Assembly (NCBI RefSeq): GCF_031157275.1
Contig: NZ_JAVIFW010000001.1
Location: 620,001-684,000, forward strand
DNA from: Streptomyces sp. LHD-70
GTDB taxonomy: Bacteria; Actinomycetota; Actinomycetes; Streptomycetales; Streptomycetaceae
DNA: 64,000 nt
Direction of reading: 5' to 3'
Under the pieces are notes generated by a model. It was given only the letters and a program-made list of their open reading frames with translations, was not told the origin of the DNA and did no database searches. Positions 35,069 to 43,706 of the stretch are shown piece after piece (position 1 is the first letter of the stretch; every line of letters begins with the position of its first letter). The position numbers and the translations under genes are program-made.

Positions 35069-35350
35069 CTAGGAGTCGAGCCCGATGGCGAAGGCCGCCT
35101 CGAGGTCGTGCTGGGAGTACGTGCGGAACGCCACATGCGTGTCCGTGCCCTCCACGCCGGGGATCTTGCTGATCCGGCCGGGGATCACGTCCGCCAGGTC
35201 GTCGTGGCGCGCGACCCGCACCATGGCGATCAGGTCGTACGTACCGGTCACGGAGAAGACCTCGCTGACGCTGTCCAGCGCGGCGATCGACTCGGCGATC
35301 TCCGGGATCCGGTCCACGCTGGTCTTGATGAGCACGATCGCGGTGATCAC
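35069..35350 (-). CDS. Stand-alone Lrp/AsnC ligand-binding (RAM) domain protein
   Basis: 93 residues. It contains only the alpha-beta sandwich effector domain of Lrp/AsnC proteins: ITAIVLIKTSVDRIPEIAES, VSEVFSVTGTYDLIAMVRV and the last strand DTHVAFRTYSQ. There is no helix-turn-helix, so it would not bind DNA by itself; it may bind amino acids or form mixed oligomers with full Lrp proteins. The GTG start overlaps the rhomboid gene stop, so the two are coupled. Confidence 0.9.
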   Translation of the reverse strand: MITAIVLIKTSVDRIPEIAESIAALDSVSEVFSVTGTYDLIAMVRVARHDDLADVIPGRISKIPGVEGTDTHVAFRTYSQHDLEAAFAIGLDS

Positions 35351-36144
35351 GGCTGACTGTCTCCCTCGGTGGCCGTCGCAGTGGCTTTCACTCTAGCCGT
35401 ACGGGGATAACGCACCCACGCGTAGACGAAGCCGAGCGAGAACCCCACCAGGTGCGCCAGATACGCGACCCCCGGGCCGCCCGTGTCGCGCTGGGCCGCC
35501 ACCCACTGCAGGGCCACCCAGAACGGCAGCACGATCCAGGCGGGAAAACGCAGCGGCAGAAAGAACAGGAAGGGGAAGAGGCTGGTCACCCGGGCCTTCG
35601 GGAACAGCCGCAGAAACGCGCCGAGCACCGCCGAGATCGCCCCGGAGGCGCCGACGAGGGTCGCCTGCGAGTCCGCGTTCGCCATCGCGTACGCGCAGAG
35701 CGCGAGGGCGCCGCAGCCCAGATAGAAGAGGGCGAACTGGAGGTGGCCCATCCGCTCCTCGACCATCACCCCGAACACGCACAGGAACAGCACGTTGCCG
35801 AGCAGATGCAGCCAGCTGCCGTGCACGAACAGCGCGGTGAGCGGGGTCAGCGCGGCCCGCGGCGCACCGGTCAACAGCTCGGCCGGGATCACCCCCCAGC
35901 GGTGGAAGTAGCCGCGCTGCGCGGCGAGCAGCTCCTCGCCGGTGCCGTACGTGGCGTTCAGACCGGAGGACGGGGAGAGCACGAACACCGCGCAGTAGAG
36001 GGCGACCAGGGTGTACGTGACGATCGGGCCGTTGCCGAGGAGCAACTGCTTGACGGCCTGGGCGGCGGGGCTGGACTCGCGCCGGCTCTTCTCGGCCTTG
36101 TTCTTCCCGGGCGGTCCGCCGGCCGCTCCCCGTTCCGCGATCAT
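35347..36144 (-). CDS. Rhomboid-family intramembrane serine protease
   Basis: 265 residues with six or seven membrane helices. Catalytic Ser167 in LVGASGAISAVLGAF and His231 in YLAHLVGFSLGF; HGSWLHLLGNVLFL carries the conserved histidine and asparagine. Rhomboids cut membrane proteins inside the bilayer; the substrate is unknown. ATG at 36144 (MIAERGAAGG) with AGGAT upstream. First gene of a two-gene operon with the RAM-domain protein. Confidence 0.93.
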   Translation of the reverse strand: MIAERGAAGGPPGKNKAEKSRRESSPAAQAVKQLLLGNGPIVTYTLVALYCAVFVLSPSSGLNATYGTGEELLAAQRGYFHRWGVIPAELLTGAPRAALTPLTALFVHGSWLHLLGNVLFLCVFGVMVEERMGHLQFALFYLGCGALALCAYAMANADSQATLVGASGAISAVLGAFLRLFPKARVTSLFPFLFFLPLRFPAWIVLPFWVALQWVAAQRDTGGPGVAYLAHLVGFSLGFVYAWVRYPRTARVKATATATEGDSQP

Positions 36145-36326
36145 GGGACAGATCCTGACGTAACGGGGCCGCGCGGGGCAGACCGCCTCGCCGTACCGGC
36201 CCGTGGACACGGCGTACCCGGGCCCTCCGGCAGGCCGTAGGGTTGAAACGGAGTGTTTCCCACCGAGCACGTCCCGAATGAGCACGACCCGAGTGAGCAC
36301 GACCCGAGGAAAGGCGCACAAGCGCG

Positions 36327-36566
36327 ATGACGGTTCCCCTGCCGACCGACACCACCCGCTGGCGCTGCACGCTGTGCGGCAACCTCACGCGTTTCGACGT
36401 CACGCGGTCGTCGAAGGTGGTGGAGTACGTCCACCTCGACCTGGCCGGTGAGCCGAAGGTGGAGGAACGTGAGGTGGTCAGTGAGACCATCGAGTCCGTG
36501 CGCTGCCGCTGGTGCAACGCGGTGGACCAGATCGAGTTGGTGGACAGGCCGGGCGCGGAATCCTGA
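36327..36566 (+). CDS. Small zinc-ribbon-like protein
   Basis: 79 residues with two CxxC pairs, CTLCGNLTRFDV near the start and CRWCNAVDQIEL near the end, spaced for a zinc ribbon. No other domain. ATG at 36327 with AGGAAAGG-type site upstream. It is divergent from rhomboid and 31 bases before the NYN-domain gene, probably one transcript. Function unknown; conserved in Streptomyces by my recollection. Confidence 0.8.
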   Translation: MTVPLPTDTTRWRCTLCGNLTRFDVTRSSKVVEYVHLDLAGEPKVEEREVVSETIESVRCRWCNAVDQIELVDRPGAES

Positions 36567-36597
36567 GGGGTCCCGCCCACAGCAAGTGGGGTGACGG

Positions 36598-37971
36598 ATG
36601 GTGGAGGCAGGTGAGCGGGGCTCCGGTGCCGACGAGACCGCCGGCGCGGCCGACGGCCCCGCCGAGACGCTCGACCGTCCGCTGCCCGAGGGCGTACGCC
36701 GCCGCGTCATCGCGATCGCCGCGGAGGGCTTCGGCGGCCTGACCGTCGGCGAACTCCCCGCCCAGCTACGGCAGTACGCACGCTTCACCCCCACCCGGCG
36801 CCTGAAGTTCGCGGGCAACGCGATGGCAGCGGCCCTGGAGAGCGAGACCCTCTTCCGGCAGCGCATCGGCGAACGCCTCCGCGAGGCACAGCCCGAACTC
36901 GCCGCCGCGCTCGACGCCGGCACCCCGCCGCCCGCCGCCGACCCGCTGGACGTCGCGGCCGCCGCGTACGTCCTGCGGCCCGTCGGCTGGGTCAAGTCGG
37001 TCACCGCCGCAGGCGAGGAGGCGCAGCGCGCCGACGCCGAGCGGGTGGGCGAGGAGACCCGCTCGGAACTGGACCGGCTGCGCCGCGAACTGGCCGAGGC
37101 GCGGGACAAGTCCCGCTCCGAGACGGAACGGCTGCGCGCCGAACTCGACACCGCCAAGCGCGAGGCCGAGTCGCTGCACCGCAAGCTGCGCGCGGCACTC
37201 AGTGACGTCAAGCGCGGCGAGGCGGCCCTGCGCAAGGCCACCGCCGAGACCGAGGCGCTGCGCGCCGAGACGCACACCCAGCTCTCCGCCGCCGACAGCG
37301 AGGCCCGCCGCCTCAAGGCCCGGCTCGGCGAGGCGGAGTCCGCCCTCGAAGCGAGCCGCAAGGCCAGCCGCGAGGGCCGGTCCGTGGAGGACATGCGGGT
37401 CCGGCTGCTGCTCGACACCCTCCTGGAGTCCACGCAGGGCCTGCGCCGCGAACTCGCCCTGCCGCCCGTGTCCGTACGGCCCGCGGAGACCGTCGACGCG
37501 GTCGAGCCCGGCCGGATGACGCCCAAGGACATCGCGGCCCGCGCCCTGTCCGAGAACGACCCGGCGATCCTCGACCAGCTGCTCGCGCTGCCCCAGGCCC
37601 ACCTGGTCGTGGACGGGTACAACGTCACCAAGACCGGCTATCCCACGATGCCGTTGGAGAAGCAGCGGCTGCGGCTGCTCGGTTCGCTCTCCACGCTGGC
37701 CGCGCAGACCGGCGCCGAGGTCACCTGCGTCTTCGACGGTGCGGAGCTGGCGGCCCCGGTGCTGCTCGCGCCGCCGCGCGGGGTGCGCGTCCTCTTCTCG
37801 AAGCCCGGGGTCACGGCGGACGAGCTGATCCGCCAACTCGTCCGCGCGGAACCGGCGGGGCGGCCGGTCACGGTCGTGTCCACGGACCGTGAGGTGGCGG
37901 ACGGGATCGCCCGGGCGGGGGCGCGGCCGGTGGCTTCGGTGGTGCTGCTGAAGCGGTTGTCCCGGGGGTAG
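36598..37971 (+). CDS. NYN-domain (YacP/Rae1-like) putative ribonuclease with coiled coil
   Basis: 457 residues. N-terminal helical region (35-130), a long coiled coil (about 135-265, rich in Glu, Arg and Ala), then a NYN domain of the PIN superfamily at about 330-455: LVVDGYNVTKTGYP, VTCVFDGAEL, VLFSKPGVTADELI, VTVVSTDREVADGI. The acidic residues for metal binding are kept. The Bacillus relative Rae1 cuts mRNA on the ribosome; whether this one does is unknown. ATG at 36598. Confidence 0.88.
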   Translation: MVEAGERGSGADETAGAADGPAETLDRPLPEGVRRRVIAIAAEGFGGLTVGELPAQLRQYARFTPTRRLKFAGNAMAAALESETLFRQRIGERLREAQPELAAALDAGTPPPAADPLDVAAAAYVLRPVGWVKSVTAAGEEAQRADAERVGEETRSELDRLRRELAEARDKSRSETERLRAELDTAKREAESLHRKLRAALSDVKRGEAALRKATAETEALRAETHTQLSAADSEARRLKARLGEAESALEASRKASREGRSVEDMRVRLLLDTLLESTQGLRRELALPPVSVRPAETVDAVEPGRMTPKDIAARALSENDPAILDQLLALPQAHLVVDGYNVTKTGYPTMPLEKQRLRLLGSLSTLAAQTGAEVTCVFDGAELAAPVLLAPPRGVRVLFSKPGVTADELIRQLVRAEPAGRPVTVVSTDREVADGIARAGARPVASVVLLKRLSRG

Positions 37972-37999
37972 GTCCGGCACCGTCGGCTCGGGCACCGTT

Positions 38000-38373
38000 G
38001 ATCGCCCTCGGGCTCGTCCTCAAGGCGCCGGACGGGCTTCCTTTTTGCCGTCGTTCGGCTGCGGCGCCGTCGTGGCTTGTCGCGCAGTTCCCCGCGCCCC
38101 TATCGGTGGCGTTCACCTTCTGGAGGAACCCGCGGTGCACCGATCACGCCCCGCTCGCGGCATTCGAGGAAGTAGGCAACTCCTGCCCCGTATGCCCGAT
38201 TTGGCGAGCCTTCGGCGTCACGCCGCGTCAAGTCCGCATCACAGCAGGTGCGTTGAAAGTAAAGAATCGCCTTCGCGGGCGAGAATTTCTCCGGCATGAT
38301 TTGAAGGATCACGATGAGGTCACTTAGTGTCTGGGCTCGAACCTCCGCTCGGTTGATCACTCATCAGGAGTGT
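38000..38373. other. Gap before the first NlpC/P60 gene, with dispersed repeat remnants
   Basis: About 400 bases without a credible gene. 38000-38110 holds a reversed fragment of one Streptomyces intergenic repeat (GGCTCGTCCTCAAGGCGCCG region) and the core of another (GTCGCGCAGTTCCCCGCGCC). 38255-38335 is locally A/T-rich and probably holds the promoter of the downstream gene. No riboswitch consensus known to me fits. Confidence 0.5.
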
Positions 38374-38429
38374 CGGTGGGGGTCCCGCCCACCGCGATCG
38401 GTAGGCGGCTGGAGGAAGAAGGAGCCGCC
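38374..38429 (+). promoter_or_regulatory. Two 5'-leader hairpins presenting the ribosome site
   Basis: Stem CGGTGGG (38374-38380) with CCCACCG (38388-38394), then stem GGCGGCT (38404-38410) with AGCCGCC (38423-38429). The 12-base loop of the second contains the whole GGAGGAAGAAGG ribosome site, ending 4 bases before the GTG at 38433. Confidence 0.6.
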
Positions 38430-38432
38430 CCC

Positions 38433-39461
38433 GTGGCGTCCCACCGTCGACCGAAGCAGCCGAGCCGCACGCGCGTGACCGTGCTCACCGCAACCGCCGC
38501 AGCTGCCGTCGCGCTCACTTCGCAGGCCGCGCACGCCGACCCCAAGCCGAGCAAGAAGGAAGTCAAGGCCAAGGTCGACAAGCTCTACGAAGAGGCCGAG
38601 AAGGCGACCGAGAAGTACAACGGCGCCAAGGAGCAGCAGGACAAGCTCGAGGACCAGATCGACGACCTGCAGGACAAGGTCGCCCGCGGTCAGGACGAGC
38701 TCAACGAGCTGCGTTCCGGCATAGGTTCGCTGGCCAGCGCGCAGTACCGCTCCGGTGGCATCGACCCCTCCGTGCAGCTCTTCCTCTCGTCCGACCCGGA
38801 CTCCTACCTCGACAAGGCCTCCTCGCTCGACCAGCTGACGAGCAAGCAGGCCGACGCCCTCCAGAAGATCCAGTCGAAGCAGCGGACCCTCGCCCAGCAG
38901 CGCTCCGAGGCCTCCGGCAAGCTCAAGGACCTCGAGGACACCCGCAAGGAACTGGGCGAGAAGAAGAAGGAAGTCCAGGGCAAGCTCGGCGAGGCCCAGA
39001 AGCTCCTCAACACCCTCTCCGCCAAGGAGCGCGCGGCGATGGCCGCCGAGGAGGAGCGCGCCAGCCGCGACGCCGGCGACCGTGCCGACCTGGGCAATGC
39101 CGTGCCCGCCTCGCAGCGAGGTGCAGCCGCGCTCAGCATCGCCAAGGGCAAGATCGGCACGCCGTACGTCTACGGCGCCACCGGCCCCAGCTCCTTCGAC
39201 TGCTCGGGCCTGACCCAGTGGTCGTTCGCACAGGCCGGCGTCTCCATCCCGCGTATCTCGCAGGACCAGGCCAACGCCGGTACGCGGATCGCCTCGCAGA
39301 GCGACCTCAGGCCCGGTGACCTGGTCATCTTCTACAGCGACCTGCACCACGTCGGGTTCTACGCGGGCAACGGCCAGATTGTGCACGCCCCGAAGCCCGG
39401 CGCAAGCGTGCGCTACGAGTCGATCAACAACATGCCGTACATGTTCGGCGTCCGCATCTGA
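38433..39461 (+). CDS. NlpC/P60 cell-wall hydrolase with coiled coil (copy 1)
   Basis: 342 residues. Signal peptide (about 1-35, cut near SQAAHADP), a long coiled coil (about 40-210), and an NlpC/P60 domain with catalytic Cys in SFDCSGLTQWSFAQAG and His in LHHVGFYAGNGQIVHAP. It resembles RipA/RipC-type endopeptidases that cut D-Glu-mDAP bonds during division or spore formation; the coiled coil may respond to a FtsEX-like partner. The GTG at 38433 (VASHRRPK) has a very strong ribosome site in a hairpin loop. A paralogue follows at 39889. Confidence 0.92.
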   Translation: MASHRRPKQPSRTRVTVLTATAAAAVALTSQAAHADPKPSKKEVKAKVDKLYEEAEKATEKYNGAKEQQDKLEDQIDDLQDKVARGQDELNELRSGIGSLASAQYRSGGIDPSVQLFLSSDPDSYLDKASSLDQLTSKQADALQKIQSKQRTLAQQRSEASGKLKDLEDTRKELGEKKKEVQGKLGEAQKLLNTLSAKERAAMAAEEERASRDAGDRADLGNAVPASQRGAAALSIAKGKIGTPYVYGATGPSSFDCSGLTQWSFAQAGVSIPRISQDQANAGTRIASQSDLRPGDLVIFYSDLHHVGFYAGNGQIVHAPKPGASVRYESINNMPYMFGVRI

Positions 39462-39535
39462 GGCCGCAAGGCCGTACGGAACGTCCCAACACGCCCTCCG
39501 AACGGGCGAATTCACCGATCGTGTGCCGACCCGGC

Positions 39536-39567
39536 GCCCCGCCGTCCACCTGCGTGGACAGCGGGGC
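39536..39567 (+). terminator. Hairpin terminator after the first NlpC/P60 gene
   Basis: Stem GCCCCGC plus GTCCAC pairing with GTGGAC plus GCGGGGC, interrupted by one C-A mismatch, with loop ctgc. The remaining gap to 39888 holds no gene I can support; it is GC-rich leader sequence. Confidence 0.75.
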
Positions 39568-39888
39568 TTCGGCGTTCCCGGGCCCGTGTGGACGCGCCGG
39601 TGGGTGCGCGTCGCGGTGATAGCTTCCCGGCTGTTCGTCGGCGAGAGCCGTCGGACCTACCGCCGGACTGGCGGGAAGTGACGCCTGTGGAGGCCTCTTC
39701 GGCCGGGATACGAGTCCCGGGCCCGGCCCGTGAAGCAGGAACCCGCCGGGAGCCGCTCCGCGCCGCGGAACGGCAGACCGGAACCGTGGCCCCGGCCGCG
39801 GCGGACGTCCGCACCGCCGCTGTTCCCCTGGCAGTTCCGCCGCCGCGAGGCGGTGGACGCAGCGGCGAGGGAAGGAGAGACGTACCCC

Positions 39889-40914
39889 GTGGCGTCCCAT
39901 CGCCGTCCTTCGCAGCTCGGTCCCGGCCGTGACCGCAGCACCCGCGCGGCCCTGCTGTCCGCCGCCGCGGCCACCGCGGCCGCCGCCCTCACCGCACCGA
40001 CCGCCACCGCCGACCCGCAGGCGACCCCGGCCGCCACCAAGGCCGAGGTCGACCGGCTCTTCGAGGAGGCGGAGCGGGCGACTCAGGCGTACGACAAGGC
40101 GGACGAGCGGGCCGACCGGCTGCGTCGCGAGATCGCCCACGCCAAGGACAGCGTCGCCCGCGGCCAGGAGCGCATCAACACCATGCGGGGCGCGCTCGGT
40201 TCGCTGGCCGGCGCGCAGTACCGCTCGGGCGGCATCGACCCGACGCTCGCCCTGATGCTCTCCGAGGACCCCGACGGCTACCTCGCCAAGTCCTCGACCC
40301 TGGACCGGATCAACGCCCGCCAGGCCGCGAAGCTCGACAAGCTGCGTACCGCCCAGCGCGAACTCGCCCAGGAACGCGAGGAGGCCACCGGCAAGCTCGC
40401 CGACCTGGAGGCGTCGAGGAAGGCCGTCGCCCGGCACAAGCGCCAGGTCGAGGCCAAGCTCGCCAAGGCCCAGCGGCTGCTCAACTCCCTCTCGCCCGCC
40501 GAGCGCGCGGCCTTCGCCGAGGGTTCCGGCGCCGCCGGGATCCCCGCGCTCACCGGCACCCCGTCCTCGGACCGGGCCGCGGCTGCCGTCGCCGCGATCC
40601 GCCAGGCCATCGGCCGCCCGTACGTCTGGGGCGCCAACGGGCCCAACGGCTTCGACTGTTCGGGCCTGACCCAGTGGGCGTACGGGCAGGCGGGAGTCGG
40701 ACTGCCGCGCACCTCGCAGGGCCAGCGGGGCGCGGGCCGCCAGGTCTCCCTCGCGGAGGCCCGGCCCGGCGACCTCGTGACGTACCGCGACGACGCGAGC
40801 CACATCGGGATGTACATGGGTGGGGGGCAGGTCGTGCATGCCCCGTACCCGGGGGCGTCGGTGCGGTATGACCCGGTCGGGATGATGCCGGTCTCGGGCG
40901 TCACGCGGGTCTGA
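39889..40914 (+). CDS. NlpC/P60 cell-wall hydrolase with coiled coil (copy 2)
   Basis: 341 residues, same plan as the gene before it: VASHRRPSQLGPG start, signal peptide, coiled coil (about 45-210) and NlpC/P60 domain with Cys in GFDCSGLTQWAYGQAG and His in ASHIGMYMGGGQVVHAP. The two share the YRSGGIDP segment and the start context GTGGCGTCCCA, so they arose by tandem duplication. GTG at 39889 with GAAGGAGAG upstream. A longer in-frame reading from 39730 would add a Pro/Arg-rich stretch lacking a signal peptide and is unlikely. Confidence 0.92.
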   Translation: MASHRRPSQLGPGRDRSTRAALLSAAAATAAAALTAPTATADPQATPAATKAEVDRLFEEAERATQAYDKADERADRLRREIAHAKDSVARGQERINTMRGALGSLAGAQYRSGGIDPTLALMLSEDPDGYLAKSSTLDRINARQAAKLDKLRTAQRELAQEREEATGKLADLEASRKAVARHKRQVEAKLAKAQRLLNSLSPAERAAFAEGSGAAGIPALTGTPSSDRAAAAVAAIRQAIGRPYVWGANGPNGFDCSGLTQWAYGQAGVGLPRTSQGQRGAGRQVSLAEARPGDLVTYRDDASHIGMYMGGGQVVHAPYPGASVRYDPVGMMPVSGVTRV

Positions 40915-41181
40915 GCGCGCCCCGCTCGCCGTGGGGGCTGCGGCGGTTTCGCGGCTTGCTGCCGCCCGTGGCTTGTCGCGCAGTTCCCCGCGCCCCTGGG
41001 AAAGCGCCCACTGGCCGTGGGGCGGTGGGTTTCGTTCGCGGCTTGCGGTCCGTCGGTGGCCGGTTGCGCAGTTCCCCGCGCCCCTGGATGAGCGCCCGCT
41101 CGCCGTGGGGCTGCTGGGTTCGTTTGCGGCTTGCGGTTCGGCTGTGGTTGTTCGCGCAGTTCCCCGCGCCCCTTTCAGGGC
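40915..41181. repeat. Three tandem copies of a dispersed 87-88-bp GC-rich repeat
   Basis: Units begin near 40917, 41004 and 41092 and run from CGCCCrCTsGCCGTGGGG to GCGCAGTTCCCCGCGCCCC. They are direct copies with several differences each. Related single copies lie at 4351-4389, 29775-29818, 38060-38098 and, reversed, 44857-44950. The array fills the gap between the second NlpC/P60 gene and the metallopeptidase gene. Confidence 0.9.
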
Positions 41182-41205
41182 TTCCAGGCTCGTACGATCG
41201 GTGGG

Positions 41206-42393
41206 ATGGCGGGTCGGGCGTGGTGCGGGCGGATGGTGGGGGCGGCTCTGGTCGTGCTCCTCCTCGGCACGTCCTGCTCCGCGCCGGACCCGCAGGACTC
41301 CGCCGCCCGCGCCGTCGAGGGGCTGCTGCAGCGGCGCGCGGAGGCCGTGCTCGACCGGGACGAGGAGGCGTACGAGGCGACCGGCGGGGCCGACGACGAG
41401 TTCGACCACCTCGCGCAAGTCCCGCTCAGCTCCTGGGAGTACCGGCTCACCCGGCTCGACCGCACCCGCACCGGCGCCACCGCCACGGCCGCCCTCGACT
41501 ACCGCATCGCGGGCCACGACCGCGCCCCGGTCACCGTCCAGCGCACCCTCGACCTGAGCCGGCGCGACGGCCGCTGGTACGTCGAGGCGGAGCGGCCGGC
41601 GCCGGACGGCGGGGAGCAGCTGTGGGAGCAGGGCGAGGTCACGGCGGTGCGCGGCGAGCGCAGCCTGGTCCTCGGCGTGGGCCAGGGCGAGGCCCGGCTG
41701 CGCCGGTACGCGGCCTTCGCCGACCGCGCGGTGCCCGCCGTGCAGGGCGCGTGGGGGCGGGGCTGGCCGGGACGCGTCGTGGTCCTGGTGCCGGACTCGA
41801 CGAAGGACATGGCGGGGCTGCTCGGCGCCTCCGCCTCGGCGTACCAGGGCATAGCGGCCGTCACCACGGGCGAGTCGGGCGGCGGCGGGACGGCCCCCGC
41901 GGACCGGGTGATCGTCAACCCCGAGTCGTACGACCTGCTCGGGGACTTCGGCAAGCAGGTCGTCCTCACCCACGAGACCACCCATGTGGCGACGCGCGCG
42001 GCCACCTCGAAGGCGACCCCGCTGTGGCTGTCGGAGGGCTACGCGGACTGGGTCGGGTACCGGGGGACGGGCCGCAGCGCCGAGCAGGCGGCGCCCGAAC
42101 TGCACCGCGAGGTGCGCGCCGGACGGGTGCCGGAACGGCTGCCGGACGACGCGGCGTTCGGCTTCGCGGGCGACGCGGCCCGCCTCGCGCGGGCGTACGA
42201 GAGCGGCTGGATGGCGTGCCGGATGATCGCCGAGCAGCACGGCGAGAGCACGCTCGTCGACTTCTACCGGAAGGTCGGCGCCCATCCGCAGCGCCACGGC
42301 GCGGTCGCGGACGCGCTGCGCGACGTGCTCGGCCTCGGCCCGGAGGCGTTCACCCGGGAGTGGCGGGACTACCTGCGGCGCGAGCTTGGCTGA
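41206..42393 (+). CDS. Lipoprotein zinc metallopeptidase-like protein (HExxH)
   Basis: 395 residues. Lipoprotein signal with LVVLLLGTSC as lipobox near residue 24, then an NTF2-like region (about 30-150), and a peptidase domain with VLTHETTHVATRA (HExxH) followed by LWLSEGYADWVGY, the gluzincin third ligand. It would be anchored outside the membrane. Substrate unknown. ATG at 41206; no strong ribosome site. The 3' end overlaps the convergent GT87 gene by 25 bases. Confidence 0.85.
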   Translation: MAGRAWCGRMVGAALVVLLLGTSCSAPDPQDSAARAVEGLLQRRAEAVLDRDEEAYEATGGADDEFDHLAQVPLSSWEYRLTRLDRTRTGATATAALDYRIAGHDRAPVTVQRTLDLSRRDGRWYVEAERPAPDGGEQLWEQGEVTAVRGERSLVLGVGQGEARLRRYAAFADRAVPAVQGAWGRGWPGRVVVLVPDSTKDMAGLLGASASAYQGIAAVTTGESGGGGTAPADRVIVNPESYDLLGDFGKQVVLTHETTHVATRAATSKATPLWLSEGYADWVGYRGTGRSAEQAAPELHREVRAGRVPERLPDDAAFGFAGDAARLARAYESGWMACRMIAEQHGESTLVDFYRKVGAHPQRHGAVADALRDVLGLGPEAFTREWRDYLRRELG

Positions 42394-43637
42394 ACGGTCC
42401 CGTCGTCCCGGGAGTCGGTCAACCGGCCGGTCCGTACGGGCTGTTGGGGCACCCGGCGGGTTCCGGTGCGGACCGGTTCGGTCACCGTCTGACGCCACAG
42501 GGTGCGGCACGCGGTCACGGTCGCGGCGACCAGGAGGCCGTTGCGGACCACGAGCAGCGTGAGGCCGAGCGCGTCGCCGGCCACCACGTGCGCGAACCAG
42601 ACGGGGAACTCCAGGAACGTGACGCCCGTGGCGGCGAGGGTGAGCAGGGCAGGCGTCCGCATCCGGCCCGCGCGGTAGGAGAGGCAGACGGCCGCGAGCC
42701 CCACGAGCCACAGCAGGTACTGCGGGCTGATCACCCGGCTCGTCGTCGTGAACAGCAGCACCGCCGCGAACGCCGCGTCGCCCGGCGTGCTCGGCGCCCA
42801 GGAGCGCGCCCGCAGCCGCCACAGCAGCAGCCAGCCGAAGCCGAGGACCGTCAGCACCTGCGCGGCGCCGCTCACCAGCGGCACGTACGGGCCGATGAAC
42901 TCCACCGAGCCGTAGTTGAGCTGCGGTCGGCCCGGCCAGCCGAAGGCGCGCGCGACGTGCAGGACCAGGGCGCCGACCGACTCGACCTCGATGCCCCGGT
43001 CGCGCTGGAAGTCCAGGAAGGCGAGCGCGCCCGGCATCGCGGCGGTGAAGGCGAGCAGCAGGCCGAGGGCGGTCAGCGCCGCGGCCGTCCACGCGCGGCG
43101 CGTGCCGGGCCCGCGCGGGACGCCCAGGAGCAGCAGCGCGGGCCAGACCTTCAGGAGGGCCCCGAAGGCGGCGAGAACGGCGAGCACGCGCGCGTGCCGT
43201 ACTCCCACGAGCAGCGCCAGTACGGCGACGGCGGTGACCATCAGGTCGTAGCGCGCGTACGCCGTCGGCCCGAGCAGCGGCACCCCCACGGTCCATGCCC
43301 AGGCCCCCGCCGTACGGCGTCCGGGGCGGGCGCCCGCGTGCCGGAGCAGGGCGAGCACCGCCGCGTCGCACCCGCAGCACAGCGTGAAGAACGCCGTCGG
43401 GTAGTCGAGGAAGGGCAGCAGGCCGGGGGAGAGCACGGCGAGCGCGGCGGCGGGCGGGTACTGCCAGGTGACGTCGTCCAGCGGGAAGGTGCCGGTGCGC
43501 AGGATCTCGTACCAGCCGCGGTAGATGATCTCCACGTCGCTGGTGACGTCCGGGCCCGGCACCGTGACCACCTTCAGGACGCAGAGCAGGAGCAACGTCC
43601 GGGTGGCGAGCCAGAGGGCCAGGAGCCGCAGATGCAC
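42369..43637 (-). CDS. GT87-family polyprenyl-phosphate mannosyltransferase-like membrane protein
   Basis: 422 residues with about ten membrane helices. The early extracytoplasmic loop holds SDVEIIYRGWYEIL and TWQYPPAAAL, the acidic-pair loop of GT-C glycosyltransferases; GALLKVWPALLLLG and TTSRVISPQYLLWLVGLA are GT87 (DUF2029) motifs. It would move mannose from polyprenyl-phosphate to a lipid or cell-wall glycan, fitting the PimB'-like gene on the other side. GTG start at 43637. Acceptor unknown. Confidence 0.85.
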   Translation of the reverse strand: MHLRLLALWLATRTLLLLCVLKVVTVPGPDVTSDVEIIYRGWYEILRTGTFPLDDVTWQYPPAAALAVLSPGLLPFLDYPTAFFTLCCGCDAAVLALLRHAGARPGRRTAGAWAWTVGVPLLGPTAYARYDLMVTAVAVLALLVGVRHARVLAVLAAFGALLKVWPALLLLGVPRGPGTRRAWTAAALTALGLLLAFTAAMPGALAFLDFQRDRGIEVESVGALVLHVARAFGWPGRPQLNYGSVEFIGPYVPLVSGAAQVLTVLGFGWLLLWRLRARSWAPSTPGDAAFAAVLLFTTTSRVISPQYLLWLVGLAAVCLSYRAGRMRTPALLTLAATGVTFLEFPVWFAHVVAGDALGLTLLVVRNGLLVAATVTACRTLWRQTVTEPVRTGTRRVPQQPVRTGRLTDSRDDGTVQPSSRRR

Positions 43638-43706
43638 GGGGGGTCATGATGCCGGGCGGGTATCGGCCGGGGCGTGAGGCGCGGCCGTTCGGTACTGTCG
43701 GCGGCG

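Noticed and set aside
38111..39888. Cyclic di-AMP (ydaO-type) riboswitch before the NlpC/P60 genes
   Set aside because: Streptomyces cell-wall hydrolase genes sometimes carry it, but neither leader has the conserved core sequences or helices.
39424..43647. Open reading frame of about 1400 codons on the minus strand across the NlpC/P60 and metallopeptidase genes
   Set aside because: Crosses several real genes and a repeat array with low-complexity translation; shadow frame.
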